Of a stretch of DNA of 64,000 bases, positions 46,915-55,752 are shown piece after piece. The notes beneath the pieces were generated by a model. That model was given only the letters and a program-made list of their open reading frames with translations. It ran no database searches and had not been told where the DNA came from. Both the position numbers and the translations under genes were made by a program. Each line of letters begins with the position of its first letter. The first letter of the stretch is position 1. The DNA comes from Nocardia alba NBRC 108234 (GTDB lineage Bacteria; Actinomycetota; Actinomycetes; Mycobacteriales; Mycobacteriaceae), in assembly GCF_001612665.1 (NCBI RefSeq), contig NZ_BDAX01000023.1, positions 1 through 64,000 on the forward strand. Reading direction: 5' to 3'.

Positions 46915-46954
46915 AAAGAGGCTCCTCGACAGCACGCTGTCGAGGAGCCTCTTT
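46915..46954 (-). terminator. sodA terminator
   Basis: An 18-bp stem including GAGGCTCCTCGACAG and its complement around a CACG loop, with A and T runs at the two ends; works in either direction. It lies 15 nt beyond the sodA stop. Confidence 0.92.
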
Positions 46955-46968
46955 CGTGAATTCGCTAC

Positions 46969-47592
46969 TTACCCGAAGATCAGGCCCTTGCCCTGGCCGA
47001 CGGCCCGGGCGAAGCGGTCCTGCACGTCGGCCCAGTTGACGACGTTCCAGAACGCCGTCACGTAATCGGCCTTGACATTCTTGTACTGCAGGTAGAAGGC
47101 GTGCTCCCACATGTCGACCTGCAGCAGCGGGATGATGCCGGTGGGCACGTTGGCCTGCTGGTCGTACAGCTGGAAGGTCAGCAGCTTCTGGCCGAGGGTG
47201 TCGTAACCCAGGACAGCCCAGCCCGAGCCCTGCAGACCGTTGGCGGCAGCGGTGAACTGCGCGCGGAACTTGTCGAACGAACCGAACTGGTCGGCGATGG
47301 CCGCTGCCAGGTCGCCGTCCGGCTGGTCGCCGCCGTTGGGGGAGAGGTTCTTCCACCAGACGGAGTGGTTGTAGTGGCCACCGAGGTGGAAGGCCAGGTT
47401 CTTCTCCAGCAGCAGGATGGCAGCCAGGTCGCCGGACTCACGAGCTTCCTCGAGCTGCTCGAGCGCCTTGTTCGCGCCTGCGACGTAAGCGGCGTGGTGC
47501 TTGGTGTAGTGGATCTCGTTGATCTGACCGGAGATGTGAGGCTCCAGTGCGCCGAAATCGTAATCCAGTTCCGGCAGCGTGTAGACGGCCAC
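46969..47592 (-). CDS. sodA: Superoxide dismutase (Fe/Mn)
   Basis: A 207-residue Fe/Mn SOD. N-terminal YTLPELDYDFGALEPHISGQINEIHY; metal ligands in GGHYNHSVWW and DMWEHAFYLQY. Length and lack of a signal match the mycobacterial SodA, which is nonetheless exported. GTG at 47592 follows AAAGGGA. Strong terminator downstream. Confidence 0.96.
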   Translation of the reverse strand: MAVYTLPELDYDFGALEPHISGQINEIHYTKHHAAYVAGANKALEQLEEARESGDLAAILLLEKNLAFHLGGHYNHSVWWKNLSPNGGDQPDGDLAAAIADQFGSFDKFRAQFTAAANGLQGSGWAVLGYDTLGQKLLTFQLYDQQANVPTGIIPLLQVDMWEHAFYLQYKNVKADYVTAFWNVVNWADVQDRFARAVGQGKGLIFG

Positions 47593-47769
47593 GATGTCCC
47601 TTTCCGTATGTCGGGCTGTGCGCGCCCAGTTCGGACGACAACACCAACCATCATTCGTACACCCGCCCCGTGCAACCCGACCACCTTGCCCCCGCATTCC
47701 CCTTCCCCGAAATTTCCCCACCCGCGAACCATCCCGCCACCCCGAGCGCGGTAACCCCCGAACGTCTCG

Positions 47770-48381
47770 CTACAGCGGCGGCGCGATATCGGCTTTCGTG
47801 GTCCGGGCGTCCCCGGTGGCATGCGCGTCCCACCACCGCTGCCCACCGTCGATGAACTCCTTCATCGGAATCTCACGCCCCGCGGTGTCGGTGACGGAGA
47901 TCTTGTCGAACCACACCCGAACATCGAGTTCGCGCGGGTCGATGCCTTCTTCCTGAGAGAACTCGATGACATGCGCCGCGATGCGCTGATCGAGCACCGT
48001 GTCGAAGCTCAGCAACTCGCTCCACAGTGCCCACCCGCTGTCGTCGAGGTCGATGAACTCCCAGCCGTGCAGACCGCCGCCGCCGAAGCTCTCGATGGCA
48101 TCGTCGAGCTGGTCCAGGCTCAGGGGAAGCACGCGGGCGTCGACATCGTCCCAGCGCTGGATGCGCAGGGAGGCCGCGACGCGGGTGACTCCGGTGAAGG
48201 TGAGCAGAACTTTTGCGTCGATCGGCGCGGATCCATCCGTGGGTAACGTCAGCACCTCCAGCGCGAGTTGCAGTCGGCCCGCCGCGGCATCCACTTCTAC
48301 CCCTAGACATGTGGATTCGGACAAAGCGGTATTCAAGCCGTTGATGTCGAAACTGTCGAGTAGCCCCCTGCTCACGTTCAT
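47770..48381 (-). CDS. Hypothetical protein (conserved near sodA)
   Basis: A 203-residue cytoplasmic protein, acidic, with no recognised domain. Notable: a Trp-rich region (GWEFIDLDDSGWALWSELLSF) and a C-terminal WWDAHATGD. Start ATG at 48381. Its position resembles that of an uncharacterised gene next to sodA in M. tuberculosis; role unknown. Confidence 0.7.
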   Translation of the reverse strand: MNVSRGLLDSFDINGLNTALSESTCLGVEVDAAAGRLQLALEVLTLPTDGSAPIDAKVLLTFTGVTRVAASLRIQRWDDVDARVLPLSLDQLDDAIESFGGGGLHGWEFIDLDDSGWALWSELLSFDTVLDQRIAAHVIEFSQEEGIDPRELDVRVWFDKISVTDTAGREIPMKEFIDGGQRWWDAHATGDARTTKADIAPPL

Positions 48382-48717
48382 GTGCCCAGGTTACCGATCA
48401 GACCGCCCAGATCCCAGGATTTAGGATTTTCTCTAGTGTTCTCGTATTTATGGAACCGATTCGGTCTCACTTGCGTCCAAGTAGATGTCGGGACAGAACT
48501 CAGTCCACGAATCCCGACGTCAGCGGCGAACGACCGCTCCGGGATGACATGGAGGGGAGTCCCGGATCGGTCGTTCCCGGCTGGTTCCACCCGGCTGTCG
48601 GCGTTGTCGGCAGCCGGTTCCCGTTGTTCGTGTGCTGGCCGATAGCTGGCCCCCACCCGACACCTCGTCCTCGCCCAGGCTCGCCCGGCAATTCGCGCGG
48701 CATGGCAGGATCGAGGC
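48382..48717. other. Gene-free region
   Basis: 336 bp between divergent genes; short frames only. No repeat or strong hairpin seen; it must hold two promoters. Confidence 0.5.
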
Positions 48718-49077
48718 GTGACGAGCCCCGATGTCCCCGCCGTGCCGGTGGGTGCGGTACCCGCCGCGTTCGACCACGCGGACCCGGCGCCGGGCGCGCA
48801 GCTGCTCGACGTGCGCGAACCCGACGAATGGAACCTCGGGCACGCACCGGGCGCGATCCACATCCCGATGGTCGACGTGCCCGCCCGCCTCGACGAGCTC
48901 GATATCGACGCCGAGCTCTACGTCGTGTGCCGACAGGGCGGCCGGTCCATCGAGGTGGTCCGGTATCTCGCCCACATCGGGTACGAAGCGGTCAATGTCG
49001 TGGGGGGCATGGTGGCCTGGCAGCAGACCGGCCGCCCGGTGGTCGCCGACGGTGACCACGAAGCCAAGATCTACTAG
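48718..49077 (+). CDS. Rhodanese-like sulfurtransferase
   Basis: A 119-residue single rhodanese domain with active-site loop CRQGGRS (Cys71) preceded by DVREPDEWNLGHAPGAIHIP. It carries persulfide sulfur or acts in redox control. GTG start at 48718. Followed by DUF4328 with 20 bp between. Confidence 0.93.
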   Translation: MTSPDVPAVPVGAVPAAFDHADPAPGAQLLDVREPDEWNLGHAPGAIHIPMVDVPARLDELDIDAELYVVCRQGGRSIEVVRYLAHIGYEAVNVVGGMVAWQQTGRPVVADGDHEAKIY

Positions 49078-49097
49078 TCCGGAAGCGGGGTGCGCGG

Positions 49098-50147
49098 GTG
49101 AGTTCGGTGGTGCAACCATGTGCGCGCTGTGGTGCGCGGTGGGCAGTGCAGGGCGCTCCGATGCACTGGTGCCCGCGCTGTCGAGGGGTGTTGCTCTCGC
49201 CCGGCACGGTCGACGCGCCCGCCGCCCAGCGCAACTATCGCTGGGTCGCGCGCCGACCCGACCACCGTACCCGCAGGGCGGGCGCCGCTACCTCGGCTCC
49301 GCTCGGGCCGACCCCGCGCTACACCGAGACCCCGCGCTGGGGCCTGCTGGATCCACCACCGTCGCCTGCCCCCACGCCCGAACGCCCACTGCGCGGTATC
49401 TCCGCCCATCGCGACCGGCTGCTGCGCGGCACCGCGATGGTCTTCCTGGTAGCCGGGCTGGCCGAGTACGGCCGCTACCTGATCCTGTTGCAGAACCGCG
49501 CCAGGCTCATCCCCGGCTGGCTGCTGTCGATCTCCGACGCGACAGTATTGGTTTTCGGCGTCATCGCGCCGATCTACGCGTTGGTGACCGCGGTATCGCT
49601 GGTCGCCTGGCTGATCGAGGCGCGCACGATCGTGTTCACCGCCTACGGCAGGCGTGACCCGCGCAAGCGATGGTCGCTGATCGCGGGCTGCCTGGTGCCG
49701 GGCGTCAACCTGATCTGGCCGGGCGTATTCCTCACCGAACTGCTCGGCGCCGACCCTGATCCGCGTTCGCGGCGGGCTGTGCGGATCTGGTGGGCGGCCT
49801 GGGTGTTCAGCGGACTGCTGCTGATCGCGGCAACGCTGTGGCGAGACGCGTCGACCCTGCAGGCCGAGGCCGACGGTGTCTCGTTCACCGGCTTCACCAA
49901 CCTGTGCGCGGCCGGGTTCGCGATCCTCACCCTGTGGATGGTGCACGCGCTGGAAGGTCGCGATCTGCGCGGGGACATCAGGTCCGCGCATCGCTGGGTG
50001 ATGGCGGCCGACCCCGCGCAGATCGTCATCGCGCCCGTCGAGCCGGGCGCTGTCGTGGTGCGCGACGATGCCGGGCACGATGAGGTCGAACGCGCGGATT
50101 CTGGCCGGACAGGAGAGAATACGCAGGAGGAGGTCGTGGCCAAGTGA
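49098..50147 (+). CDS. DUF4328 membrane protein with zinc ribbon
   Basis: A 349-residue protein: an N-terminal zinc ribbon (Cys8, Cys11, Cys25, Cys28), a Pro-rich spacer and a DUF4328 domain of about five to six helices (AEYGRYLILLQNRARLIPGWLL; VAWLIEARTIVF). Corresponds by position to Rv3843c, next to glpQ1. The stop overlaps the glpQ start. Confidence 0.88.
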   Translation: MSSVVQPCARCGARWAVQGAPMHWCPRCRGVLLSPGTVDAPAAQRNYRWVARRPDHRTRRAGAATSAPLGPTPRYTETPRWGLLDPPPSPAPTPERPLRGISAHRDRLLRGTAMVFLVAGLAEYGRYLILLQNRARLIPGWLLSISDATVLVFGVIAPIYALVTAVSLVAWLIEARTIVFTAYGRRDPRKRWSLIAGCLVPGVNLIWPGVFLTELLGADPDPRSRRAVRIWWAAWVFSGLLLIAATLWRDASTLQAEADGVSFTGFTNLCAAGFAILTLWMVHALEGRDLRGDIRSAHRWVMAADPAQIVIAPVEPGAVVVRDDAGHDEVERADSGRTGENTQEEVVAK

Positions 50148-50911
50148 GCCAGAACAACCGTCCACCTTTCGTGGTGGCCCATCGTGGCGCGTCGGCGGCA
50201 CGACCCGAGCACACCCTCGCCGCGTACGAGCTAGCCCTGCAGGAGGGTGCCGACGGGGTGGAATGCGACGTTCGGCTCACCCGCGACGGCCACCTGGTCT
50301 GCGTGCACGACCGCACCGTCGACCGCACCGCCGACGCCACCGGCCTGGTCAGCGAACTGACGCTGGACGAGCTGCGCGACATGAACTTCGGCACCGGCGA
50401 AGCGCCGCAGGGCGTACTCGCGCTGAGCGACCTGATCGGGCTGGTTCTCGACTGGCGTACCCGCCCGACGAAGCTGTTCATCGAGACCAAACACCCGGTG
50501 CGCTACGGCGCCCTGGTGGAGAACAAGGTGCTCGCCGAACTGCAACGCTTCGGCATCGCCACGCCCGCGTCGGCCGATCATTCCCGCGCGGTGGTGATGT
50601 CGTTCGCGGCGACCGCGGTCTGGCGGATTCGCCGTGCCGCGCCGCTGTTGCCGACGGTGCTGCTCGGCGAATCCTCGCGGTTCCTCGGCGGCGGCGCGGC
50701 CACCACGGTCGGCGCGACCGCGGTGGGCCCCTCGGTGAAGACCCTGCGCGAACACCCCGAACTGGTCGACAAGGCCGCCGCGGCGGGTCGGGCCACCTAC
50801 TGCTGGACCGTCGACGATCCCGAGGACGTGACGTTGTGCGCCGACCTGGGCGTCAGCTGGGTCGCGACCAATCACCCCGGTCGCACGAAGGCTCTCCTCG
50901 CCGGAGTCTGA
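50144..50911 (+). CDS. glpQ: Glycerophosphodiester phosphodiesterase
   Basis: A 255-residue GDPD enzyme cleaving glycerophosphodiesters to glycerol-3-phosphate. AHRGASAARPEHTLAAYELA with the catalytic His, VECDVRLTRDGHLVCVHDRTVDRT with the metal-binding Glu/Asp and His. No signal peptide, so cytoplasmic as predicted. Equivalent to GlpQ1. GTGA start overlaps the DUF4328 stop. Confidence 0.93.
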   Translation: MSQNNRPPFVVAHRGASAARPEHTLAAYELALQEGADGVECDVRLTRDGHLVCVHDRTVDRTADATGLVSELTLDELRDMNFGTGEAPQGVLALSDLIGLVLDWRTRPTKLFIETKHPVRYGALVENKVLAELQRFGIATPASADHSRAVVMSFAATAVWRIRRAAPLLPTVLLGESSRFLGGGAATTVGATAVGPSVKTLREHPELVDKAAAAGRATYCWTVDDPEDVTLCADLGVSWVATNHPGRTKALLAGV

Positions 50912-50973
50912 CCGGACGCGGACTGGCAGGGGGCGCGGTGAACGAACTCGCCGCTCGGCCATAAACTCCACGC

Positions 50974-51894
50974 GTGGGTAAAAGCAAGCGGAACAGTCCG
51001 AAGCCCGACAGTAATCGGGCCCAGCGTCTCGCGCAGCGGCGTGCGGCGCAGGAGCAGACCTCCGCGGCCGTGACACGGCCGTTCGAGGGTCTTGCCGCCG
51101 AATGTGATCTGGTGGCGCTGCGGGAGTTCGTGCCGTCGGCGACCGCGACCTTGAAGCTCGTGCCCGGTGTGGCCGCGCAGCGTGAGGTCACCCTGGCGAC
51201 GGTGCTGCCCGGCGCGGTGGCCGCGCTGGTGCGCGCCGGTGACGAGCCGGTCGGCTTCGTCGGCACGCAGATGCAGTTCCGTGGCGCCGATCCGTCGGCA
51301 GATATCGCGGCGGCGATCCTGTGGACCCAGTCGGCCGAGCCCGGTGAGTCGCTGAACTCCGCCGACGCCGCCGACGGTGGTCCGCGTCTGGTCGATGTCA
51401 TCGATCCCGGCGCCGACCTCGAGCTCACCGTGCACCAGGACTTCGACTGGTGGGTGCCCGAGGGCGTCACCCCGGATCCGCAGGTGGCGGCGACGATCGA
51501 GCAGGCCAAGCAGGCCATCATGCCGTCGGCGCGGCTGGACCTCGGCCCGGATTCCGTCGGCGCGGCCTGGTGGGTCGACGCGGGCGAGAAGGCGCATGTG
51601 CGCTGGGTGCGTCCCGAGGACGAGGACGCGCTGATGCTGGCGCTGGCGCGCGTGCACGCCACCGGTGGTCTGCACATGGGTGAGGGTTCGCGCTTCGCCG
51701 GTTCGTTCCGCACACACGGTCTGCTGGTGCCGGTGTTCGACCTCGATCCCGAGCTGCACCCGACCGAATGGGAGGCTCCGGCCCGTGAATTCGGTGCTCG
51801 CCTGGCCGGGGCGCTGGCCTCCGACGAGCCGATGACCAGCGAGGAACGCCGTTCGCGCGATGGTTTGCGTTCGCGTCAGGTCACCCTGCGCTGA
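50974..51894 (+). CDS. DUF5926 family protein
   Basis: A 306-residue cytoplasmic protein conserved across actinobacteria: basic N-terminus (MGKSKRNSPKPDSNRAQRLAQRRAAQEQT), then a preponderantly alpha/beta region. No known function. GTG start. Followed by an AT-richer spacer and the small peptide gene. Confidence 0.85.
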   Translation: MGKSKRNSPKPDSNRAQRLAQRRAAQEQTSAAVTRPFEGLAAECDLVALREFVPSATATLKLVPGVAAQREVTLATVLPGAVAALVRAGDEPVGFVGTQMQFRGADPSADIAAAILWTQSAEPGESLNSADAADGGPRLVDVIDPGADLELTVHQDFDWWVPEGVTPDPQVAATIEQAKQAIMPSARLDLGPDSVGAAWWVDAGEKAHVRWVRPEDEDALMLALARVHATGGLHMGEGSRFAGSFRTHGLLVPVFDLDPELHPTEWEAPAREFGARLAGALASDEPMTSEERRSRDGLRSRQVTLR

Positions 51895-51934
51895 AATAAA
51901 TGAAACATGTCTCTTTAACAGACTCGATCCGTTA

Positions 51935-51965
51935 GGTTCACGACTGAACCGTTCAATCGGTGAAC
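51935..51965 (+). promoter_or_regulatory. Twin inverted repeats before small peptide gene
   Basis: GGTTCA-CGAC-TGAACC followed at once by GTTCA-ATCGG-TGAAC (51935-51965). The two hairpins or half-sites can pair in alternative ways (TGAACC with GGTTCA or GTTCA). A regulator site or attenuator is possible. The Shine-Dalgarno AAGAGG follows at about 51975. Confidence 0.5.
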
Positions 51966-51984
51966 AGCAAAGTTAAGAGGCATC

Positions 51985-52077
51985 GTGGAATTTCTCGGAT
52001 CTATCGCCGGTCTCGCTCAGATCGTGATCGGCACCGTACTGGCCAACCTCGGGTTGGGCTCCGGCTCCGGCTGGTAA
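51985..52077 (+). CDS. 30-residue hydrophobic peptide, novel small gene
   Basis: A 30-residue frame not covered by standard length limits. It starts GTG at 51985, six bases after AAGAGG, begins MEFLGSIAGL, has a central run of Ile, Val, Leu and Ala and ends GLGSGSGW. A 15-bp hairpin terminator (52087-52121) follows ten bases after its stop. The gene has its own AT-rich leader with twin inverted repeats. One Glu and no other charge; the peptide could lie in or on a membrane. It reminds one of tiny corynebacterial channel peptides, but no homology is claimed. Confidence 0.6.
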   Translation: MEFLGSIAGLAQIVIGTVLANLGLGSGSGW

Positions 52078-52086
52078 ACGCACACA

Positions 52087-52121
52087 AAGGATTCGGCTCG
52101 CTGCCCGCGAGCCGAATCCTT
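52087..52121 (+). terminator. Terminator of small peptide gene
   Basis: 15-bp stem AAGGATTCGGCTCGC/GCGAGCCGAATCCTT with a TGCCC loop; no U-tract. It also ends the convergent ferritin transcript. Confidence 0.85.
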
Positions 52122-52132
52122 GCGCGTCGAAG

Positions 52133-52681
52133 CTAGACGCTGCCGCCGGCGACCGATGGCGCGCCGGACGTGTCCTTGGGCTTGCTCAACTCGCGCCACA
52201 TAAACTCCTCCAGATCGAACAGGTTCGACCCGGCGCGATCGGCGATATTGAGCAGCGTGGTCATACTCGCCACTTCCTCGACCTGTTCCTTCAGGAACCA
52301 CTGCATGAACTGCTCGCCGAGGTAGTCGCCCTCTTCGCGGGCGGTGCTCGCCAACTGCACGATCTGGTCGGTGACCGTCTTCTCCTGGGTCAGCGCCAGC
52401 TCGATCGGCTCACGGGCGGACTCGAACTTCGACTTCGCCGCGTCGATGCCCGAGACCTCCACGGAGATGTCGCGGTCCACGAAATACTGCACGATCATCA
52501 TCGCGTGATTTCGTTCTTCCACCGACTGCGCGTAGAAGCGCTTGGCCAACTGCGGCAGGTCGTTGTTGTCGAACCACACAGCGATCGCGATGTACTGGTG
52601 CTCGGCATTGAACTCATGCCGGATCTGGTCTTGGAGCAGAGTATGGAACTTGCTTCGCGGGGCTTCCGGATGAATCGACAT
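52133..52681 (-). CDS. bfrB: Ferritin (BfrB-like)
   Basis: A 182-residue 24-mer ferritin that stores iron. All ferroxidase ligands are present: Glu23, Tyr30, Glu56, His59 and Glu100 by my alignment, and the LGEQFMQWF segment. ATG 52681 (MSIHPEAP) aligns with mycobacterial BfrB; an upstream ATG at 52705 is possible. An IdeR-like operator lies upstream (52735-52768), where iron-loaded IdeR would be expected to activate ferritin. Confidence 0.93.
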   Translation of the reverse strand: MSIHPEAPRSKFHTLLQDQIRHEFNAEHQYIAIAVWFDNNDLPQLAKRFYAQSVEERNHAMMIVQYFVDRDISVEVSGIDAAKSKFESAREPIELALTQEKTVTDQIVQLASTAREEGDYLGEQFMQWFLKEQVEEVASMTTLLNIADRAGSNLFDLEEFMWRELSKPKDTSGAPSVAGGSV

Positions 52682-52734
52682 GACCGCCACATTAGTGCTG
52701 GTCATCGGGGGTTGTCATCCAAGTGCAGCCTTAT

Positions 52735-52768
52735 TGAGGACAGTATTCCCTAACCAAGTATTTCCTAA
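52735..52768 (-). promoter_or_regulatory. Tandem IdeR-like boxes upstream of ferritin
   Basis: On the minus strand TTAGGGAATACTGTCCTCA (52735-52753) matches the DtxR/IdeR consensus TTAGGnnAGnCTnnCCTAA at most conserved positions. A second TTAGGAAATACT lies 15 bp upstream, so the 12-mer TTAGGRAATACT is repeated with one helical turn and a half spacing. This fits activation of ferritin by IdeR. Confidence 0.6.
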
Positions 52769-52818
52769 AAAACGCCGATGCGCAGCCATTTCTCGGTCGC
52801 GCGCAGGAGGACGTACGT

Positions 52819-53349
52819 CTAACGCGCGCCTGCCATTCGGGGTGCCGTGGAATCGGCGGGTACCGTGTCGCGCAGCTCTCGGCGGATGAATTCCTCGACG
52901 TCGAACAGGTTGCCCCGGCGGTCGAACACAGTGAGTAGCGTGTTCATTCCGGCGACATCGTCGACTTGCTCACCCAGGAACCATTGCATGAATTGTTCGC
53001 CGAGGAAGTCGTTCGTGTCACGAGCCGCCGCGGCAAGGGTGCTGATCTGCGCGGTGGTGACCCGTTCGCAATCGAGCAGAAAGGCGATCGCGGCGCGCGG
53101 GGAATCGAACTCGGAACGTACTTCGCCGAGCCCGCCGATCCCGACCGGCACATCACGGTCGAGCAGGTACTGCACCATGCGCATCGCGTGTCCGTGGTTC
53201 GCGGTGGAACGCGCGTAGGTTTGCCGGGCCAACTCGGGTAAATCCTGTGCGTCGAAGTAGACGGCGGCGGCCAGATACTGATGGGCTGCGGTCAGACCGG
53301 CGCCGACCTGGTCGCGCAGGAGTTCGGTGAACGACAGGTACTCGGACAT
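52819..53349 (-). CDS. Ferritin-like protein with degenerate ferroxidase centre
   Basis: A 176-residue ferritin homologue adjacent to bfrB on the same strand. Compared with bfrB, the ferroxidase Glu is Gly18 (GAGLTAAHQY) and the second Glu is Asn51 (TANHGHAM), though His54, Tyr25 and Glu95 remain. It should be poor at iron oxidation and may co-assemble with BfrB, analogous to light chains in animals. ATG start at 53349. Confidence 0.85.
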   Translation of the reverse strand: MSEYLSFTELLRDQVGAGLTAAHQYLAAAVYFDAQDLPELARQTYARSTANHGHAMRMVQYLLDRDVPVGIGGLGEVRSEFDSPRAAIAFLLDCERVTTAQISTLAAAARDTNDFLGEQFMQWFLGEQVDDVAGMNTLLTVFDRRGNLFDVEEFIRRELRDTVPADSTAPRMAGAR

Positions 53350-53358
53350 ACCTCGACG

Positions 53359-54759
53359 TTACCGCGTGAGCAGTTCCTCCGGAATCGGCTGATCGGTGGC
53401 GAGCGCCTCGAAGAACCCAGAGGCCTTCGACTTGTCCCAGAGCAACACGTTGCCCACATCGGTGTCGTCGAATCCGCCGATCGGGACGCTGGTGGTGACG
53501 GTGTCGCCCCGCATAGCCCAGCCGAGCGCGGCCAGGTTCCAGATGTGGTCACCGTCGTCGACCTTCAGCGAACCCGCGATCCCGGTTGCCATGGGCCACA
53601 ACGCGAACGGATTCATGAGGGTTCCCGCACTCGTCGCCTTCTTCAGCAGCGCGGCCATGAACGCGCGCTGGTGGTTCATCCGGTCGACATCAGCGAGCGG
53701 GGTGGCCCTGGTGCGGACGAAACCGAGCGCTTGCGGACCGGAGAGTTCCTGGCAACCCGCGGGCAGATCGAGCCCGGCCAGCGGGTCGACGATCGGTTCG
53801 TCCAGGCACATCTCCAATCCGCCCAACGCGTCGACCACGTTGGCGAAACCACTGAAACCGATCTGCGCGTAGTGGTCGATCCGCACGCCGGTCGCTTCCT
53901 CCACCGTCTGCACCAGCAGCGAGGCGCCACCGATCGCGAACGACGCGTTCAGCTTGTCCTTGCCGTGGCCGGGGATGTTCACGTAGGAGTCGCGCGGGAG
54001 GCTGACCATGGTGGTCGCACCGGAGCCGGGGATGTGCACCAACATGATCGTGTCGGTGCGCTCGGGCCCGGTGTCGCCGCCGGTGGCGAGCTCCTGTTCC
54101 TGCTCCGAGGAGAGACCGCCGCGCCCGTCGGAGCCGACGAGCAGCCAGTTGGTGCCGGGGGTATTGCTCACGCGGTCGCTGTAGGAGGGCAGTGCGGTGA
54201 TGCGGGTGAGCGAGTCGTCCAGGCTCACGACCGCGGCGATGAGGCCGACGGTCAACAGCACGATGATCACCGACAACCACCGGAACGGATGACGTTTGCG
54301 CCTGCGCCGCGGCGGCTGTGGCTGCCTTCCGCCGTCGATCGGCGGGGGCGTGCGCCGGGGCGGGAGGGAATCGTGATGGGGGACCGGCCGCTGGGTCGGC
54401 GCGTGCCTGACCTGCTCACGATGCGGTGGTCGCGGTGGCGGTGGCTGACGCGGCTTCTCGCGCTCGTACGGCAGCTGCGAATAGGCCAACGGCTGGTCGC
54501 CGGAGTTCCGGCGGTGCATCACCTGGGTGGGTTCGACATGCGAGGCGCCGCGCGGGGGCGACGGGTTGTAGCGAACCGTCGGCCCGTCCTCGGGCTGGGG
54601 GCGCCGGTCGTTGCCGGGCGGGCGGGCGGAGCGCGGATCGGGCGGCGTCGCGCGGCCCTGCGGCGGCTGGGGACGGGGCACCGCGGGGCCGCCGGGGCGG
54701 CCGGACATCGGCGGCACCCGGCGTCTACGGGGGTCCTCGCGGGGATCGTCGCCGTTCAT
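53359..54759 (-). CDS. LCP (LytR-CpsA-Psr) family ligase-like protein
   Basis: A 466-residue protein: a Pro/Arg-rich cytoplasmic region (about 1-150), one membrane helix (LSVIIVLLTVGLIAAVVSL) and an extracellular LCP domain (LLVGSDGRG, DTIMLVHI, SLPRDSYVNIPGHG, FVRTRATPLADVDRMNHQRAF). LCP proteins attach arabinogalactan or teichoic polymers to peptidoglycan in this group. Start ATG at 54759; TTG 54768 is possible. Follows the ferritin pair. Confidence 0.92.
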   Translation of the reverse strand: MNGDDPREDPRRRRVPPMSGRPGGPAVPRPQPPQGRATPPDPRSARPPGNDRRPQPEDGPTVRYNPSPPRGASHVEPTQVMHRRNSGDQPLAYSQLPYEREKPRQPPPPRPPHREQVRHAPTQRPVPHHDSLPPRRTPPPIDGGRQPQPPRRRRKRHPFRWLSVIIVLLTVGLIAAVVSLDDSLTRITALPSYSDRVSNTPGTNWLLVGSDGRGGLSSEQEQELATGGDTGPERTDTIMLVHIPGSGATTMVSLPRDSYVNIPGHGKDKLNASFAIGGASLLVQTVEEATGVRIDHYAQIGFSGFANVVDALGGLEMCLDEPIVDPLAGLDLPAGCQELSGPQALGFVRTRATPLADVDRMNHQRAFMAALLKKATSAGTLMNPFALWPMATGIAGSLKVDDGDHIWNLAALGWAMRGDTVTTSVPIGGFDDTDVGNVLLWDKSKASGFFEALATDQPIPEELLTR

Positions 54760-54917
54760 CACCGTCAAACTCTACTGATCGTGGAGCGCGTGAGTCGGTT
54801 GCGCGCGCTCCGGTACTACTGGGATACCTTGCGCGAGGGCCACTGTTAGCGCGAAACGCGGTGATGTGGCGAAACTCGCCGCGACACGCCGCTCACATCA
54901 CTGACCGGGCGGGCGTC

Positions 54918-55694
54918 TCACGGCAGCCAGCCGACGCGCCCACGCAGCACGTTGTAGCCGAGGTAGGCCACCGCGTCGATCGTCGCGTGCGCCACGATCA
55001 GTGGCCACAGGCGGTTGGTGCGCTGCCAGTAACGGCCGAAGATCACCCCCATCACGATATTGCCGAGGCCGCCGCCGATCCCCTGGTACAGGTGATAGCT
55101 GCCACGCAACAGCGCCGACGCAGCCAGCGACGAATTCTCCGACCAGCCGAGTCTGCGCAACCGGGTGATCAGATACCCCACCACCAGCACTTCCTCGGCG
55201 ACGGAATTCGCACACGCCGACAGGATCAGCACCGGCAGCCGCCACCAGTGCTCCGACAGCGAGCTCGGCACGATGGTGACGCTCACCCCCATCGCGTGCG
55301 CGACCAGATACAGCGCCAGCCCCGGCACCCCGATCACCGCCGCCAGCACCGCACCCGCCACGACATCGCCGCGCCGAATCCGGGCCAGCCCGATCAGCTT
55401 CGGCCCGATCCCGCTGCGCCACAACAGGTACAGACCCAACGCTGCCCACGCGAGCAGCCGGGTTATCCCGACGAGCTGGAACAGCAGATCGAGGAACGAG
55501 TTGTTCGACCGCGACGCGTTCAACGCCACTGTGCGCCCACCGACCCCACCCGGCGACAACGCCGAATCGAGCAGCGACAGACCCGCACTGATCCCACTCA
55601 ACCCGAAGGTCACGAGCAGCACGACCACGATCTCGACCCGCAGCCCGAACCTGTCCCGCTCGCTCAGTGGGTCCTGGGGAGGTTCGACAAGCAT
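54918..55694 (-). CDS. CPBP-family intramembrane protease-like protein
   Basis: A 258-residue membrane protein with about seven helices and a CPBP (CAAX/Abi) core: Glu167-Glu168, His201 (SYHLYQG) and His236 with Asp240 (AHATIDA). The usual Arg after the double Glu is a Val here. Could be protease or anchor; substrate unknown. Confidence 0.88.
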   Translation of the reverse strand: MLVEPPQDPLSERDRFGLRVEIVVVLLVTFGLSGISAGLSLLDSALSPGGVGGRTVALNASRSNNSFLDLLFQLVGITRLLAWAALGLYLLWRSGIGPKLIGLARIRRGDVVAGAVLAAVIGVPGLALYLVAHAMGVSVTIVPSSLSEHWWRLPVLILSACANSVAEEVLVVGYLITRLRRLGWSENSSLAASALLRGSYHLYQGIGGGLGNIVMGVIFGRYWQRTNRLWPLIVAHATIDAVAYLGYNVLRGRVGWLP

Positions 55695-55752
55695 GCCGCG
55701 CAGTCTAAGCAGCCAACACCCCGCGGCACCCCCGCCGGGCCTCGGTCAAACC

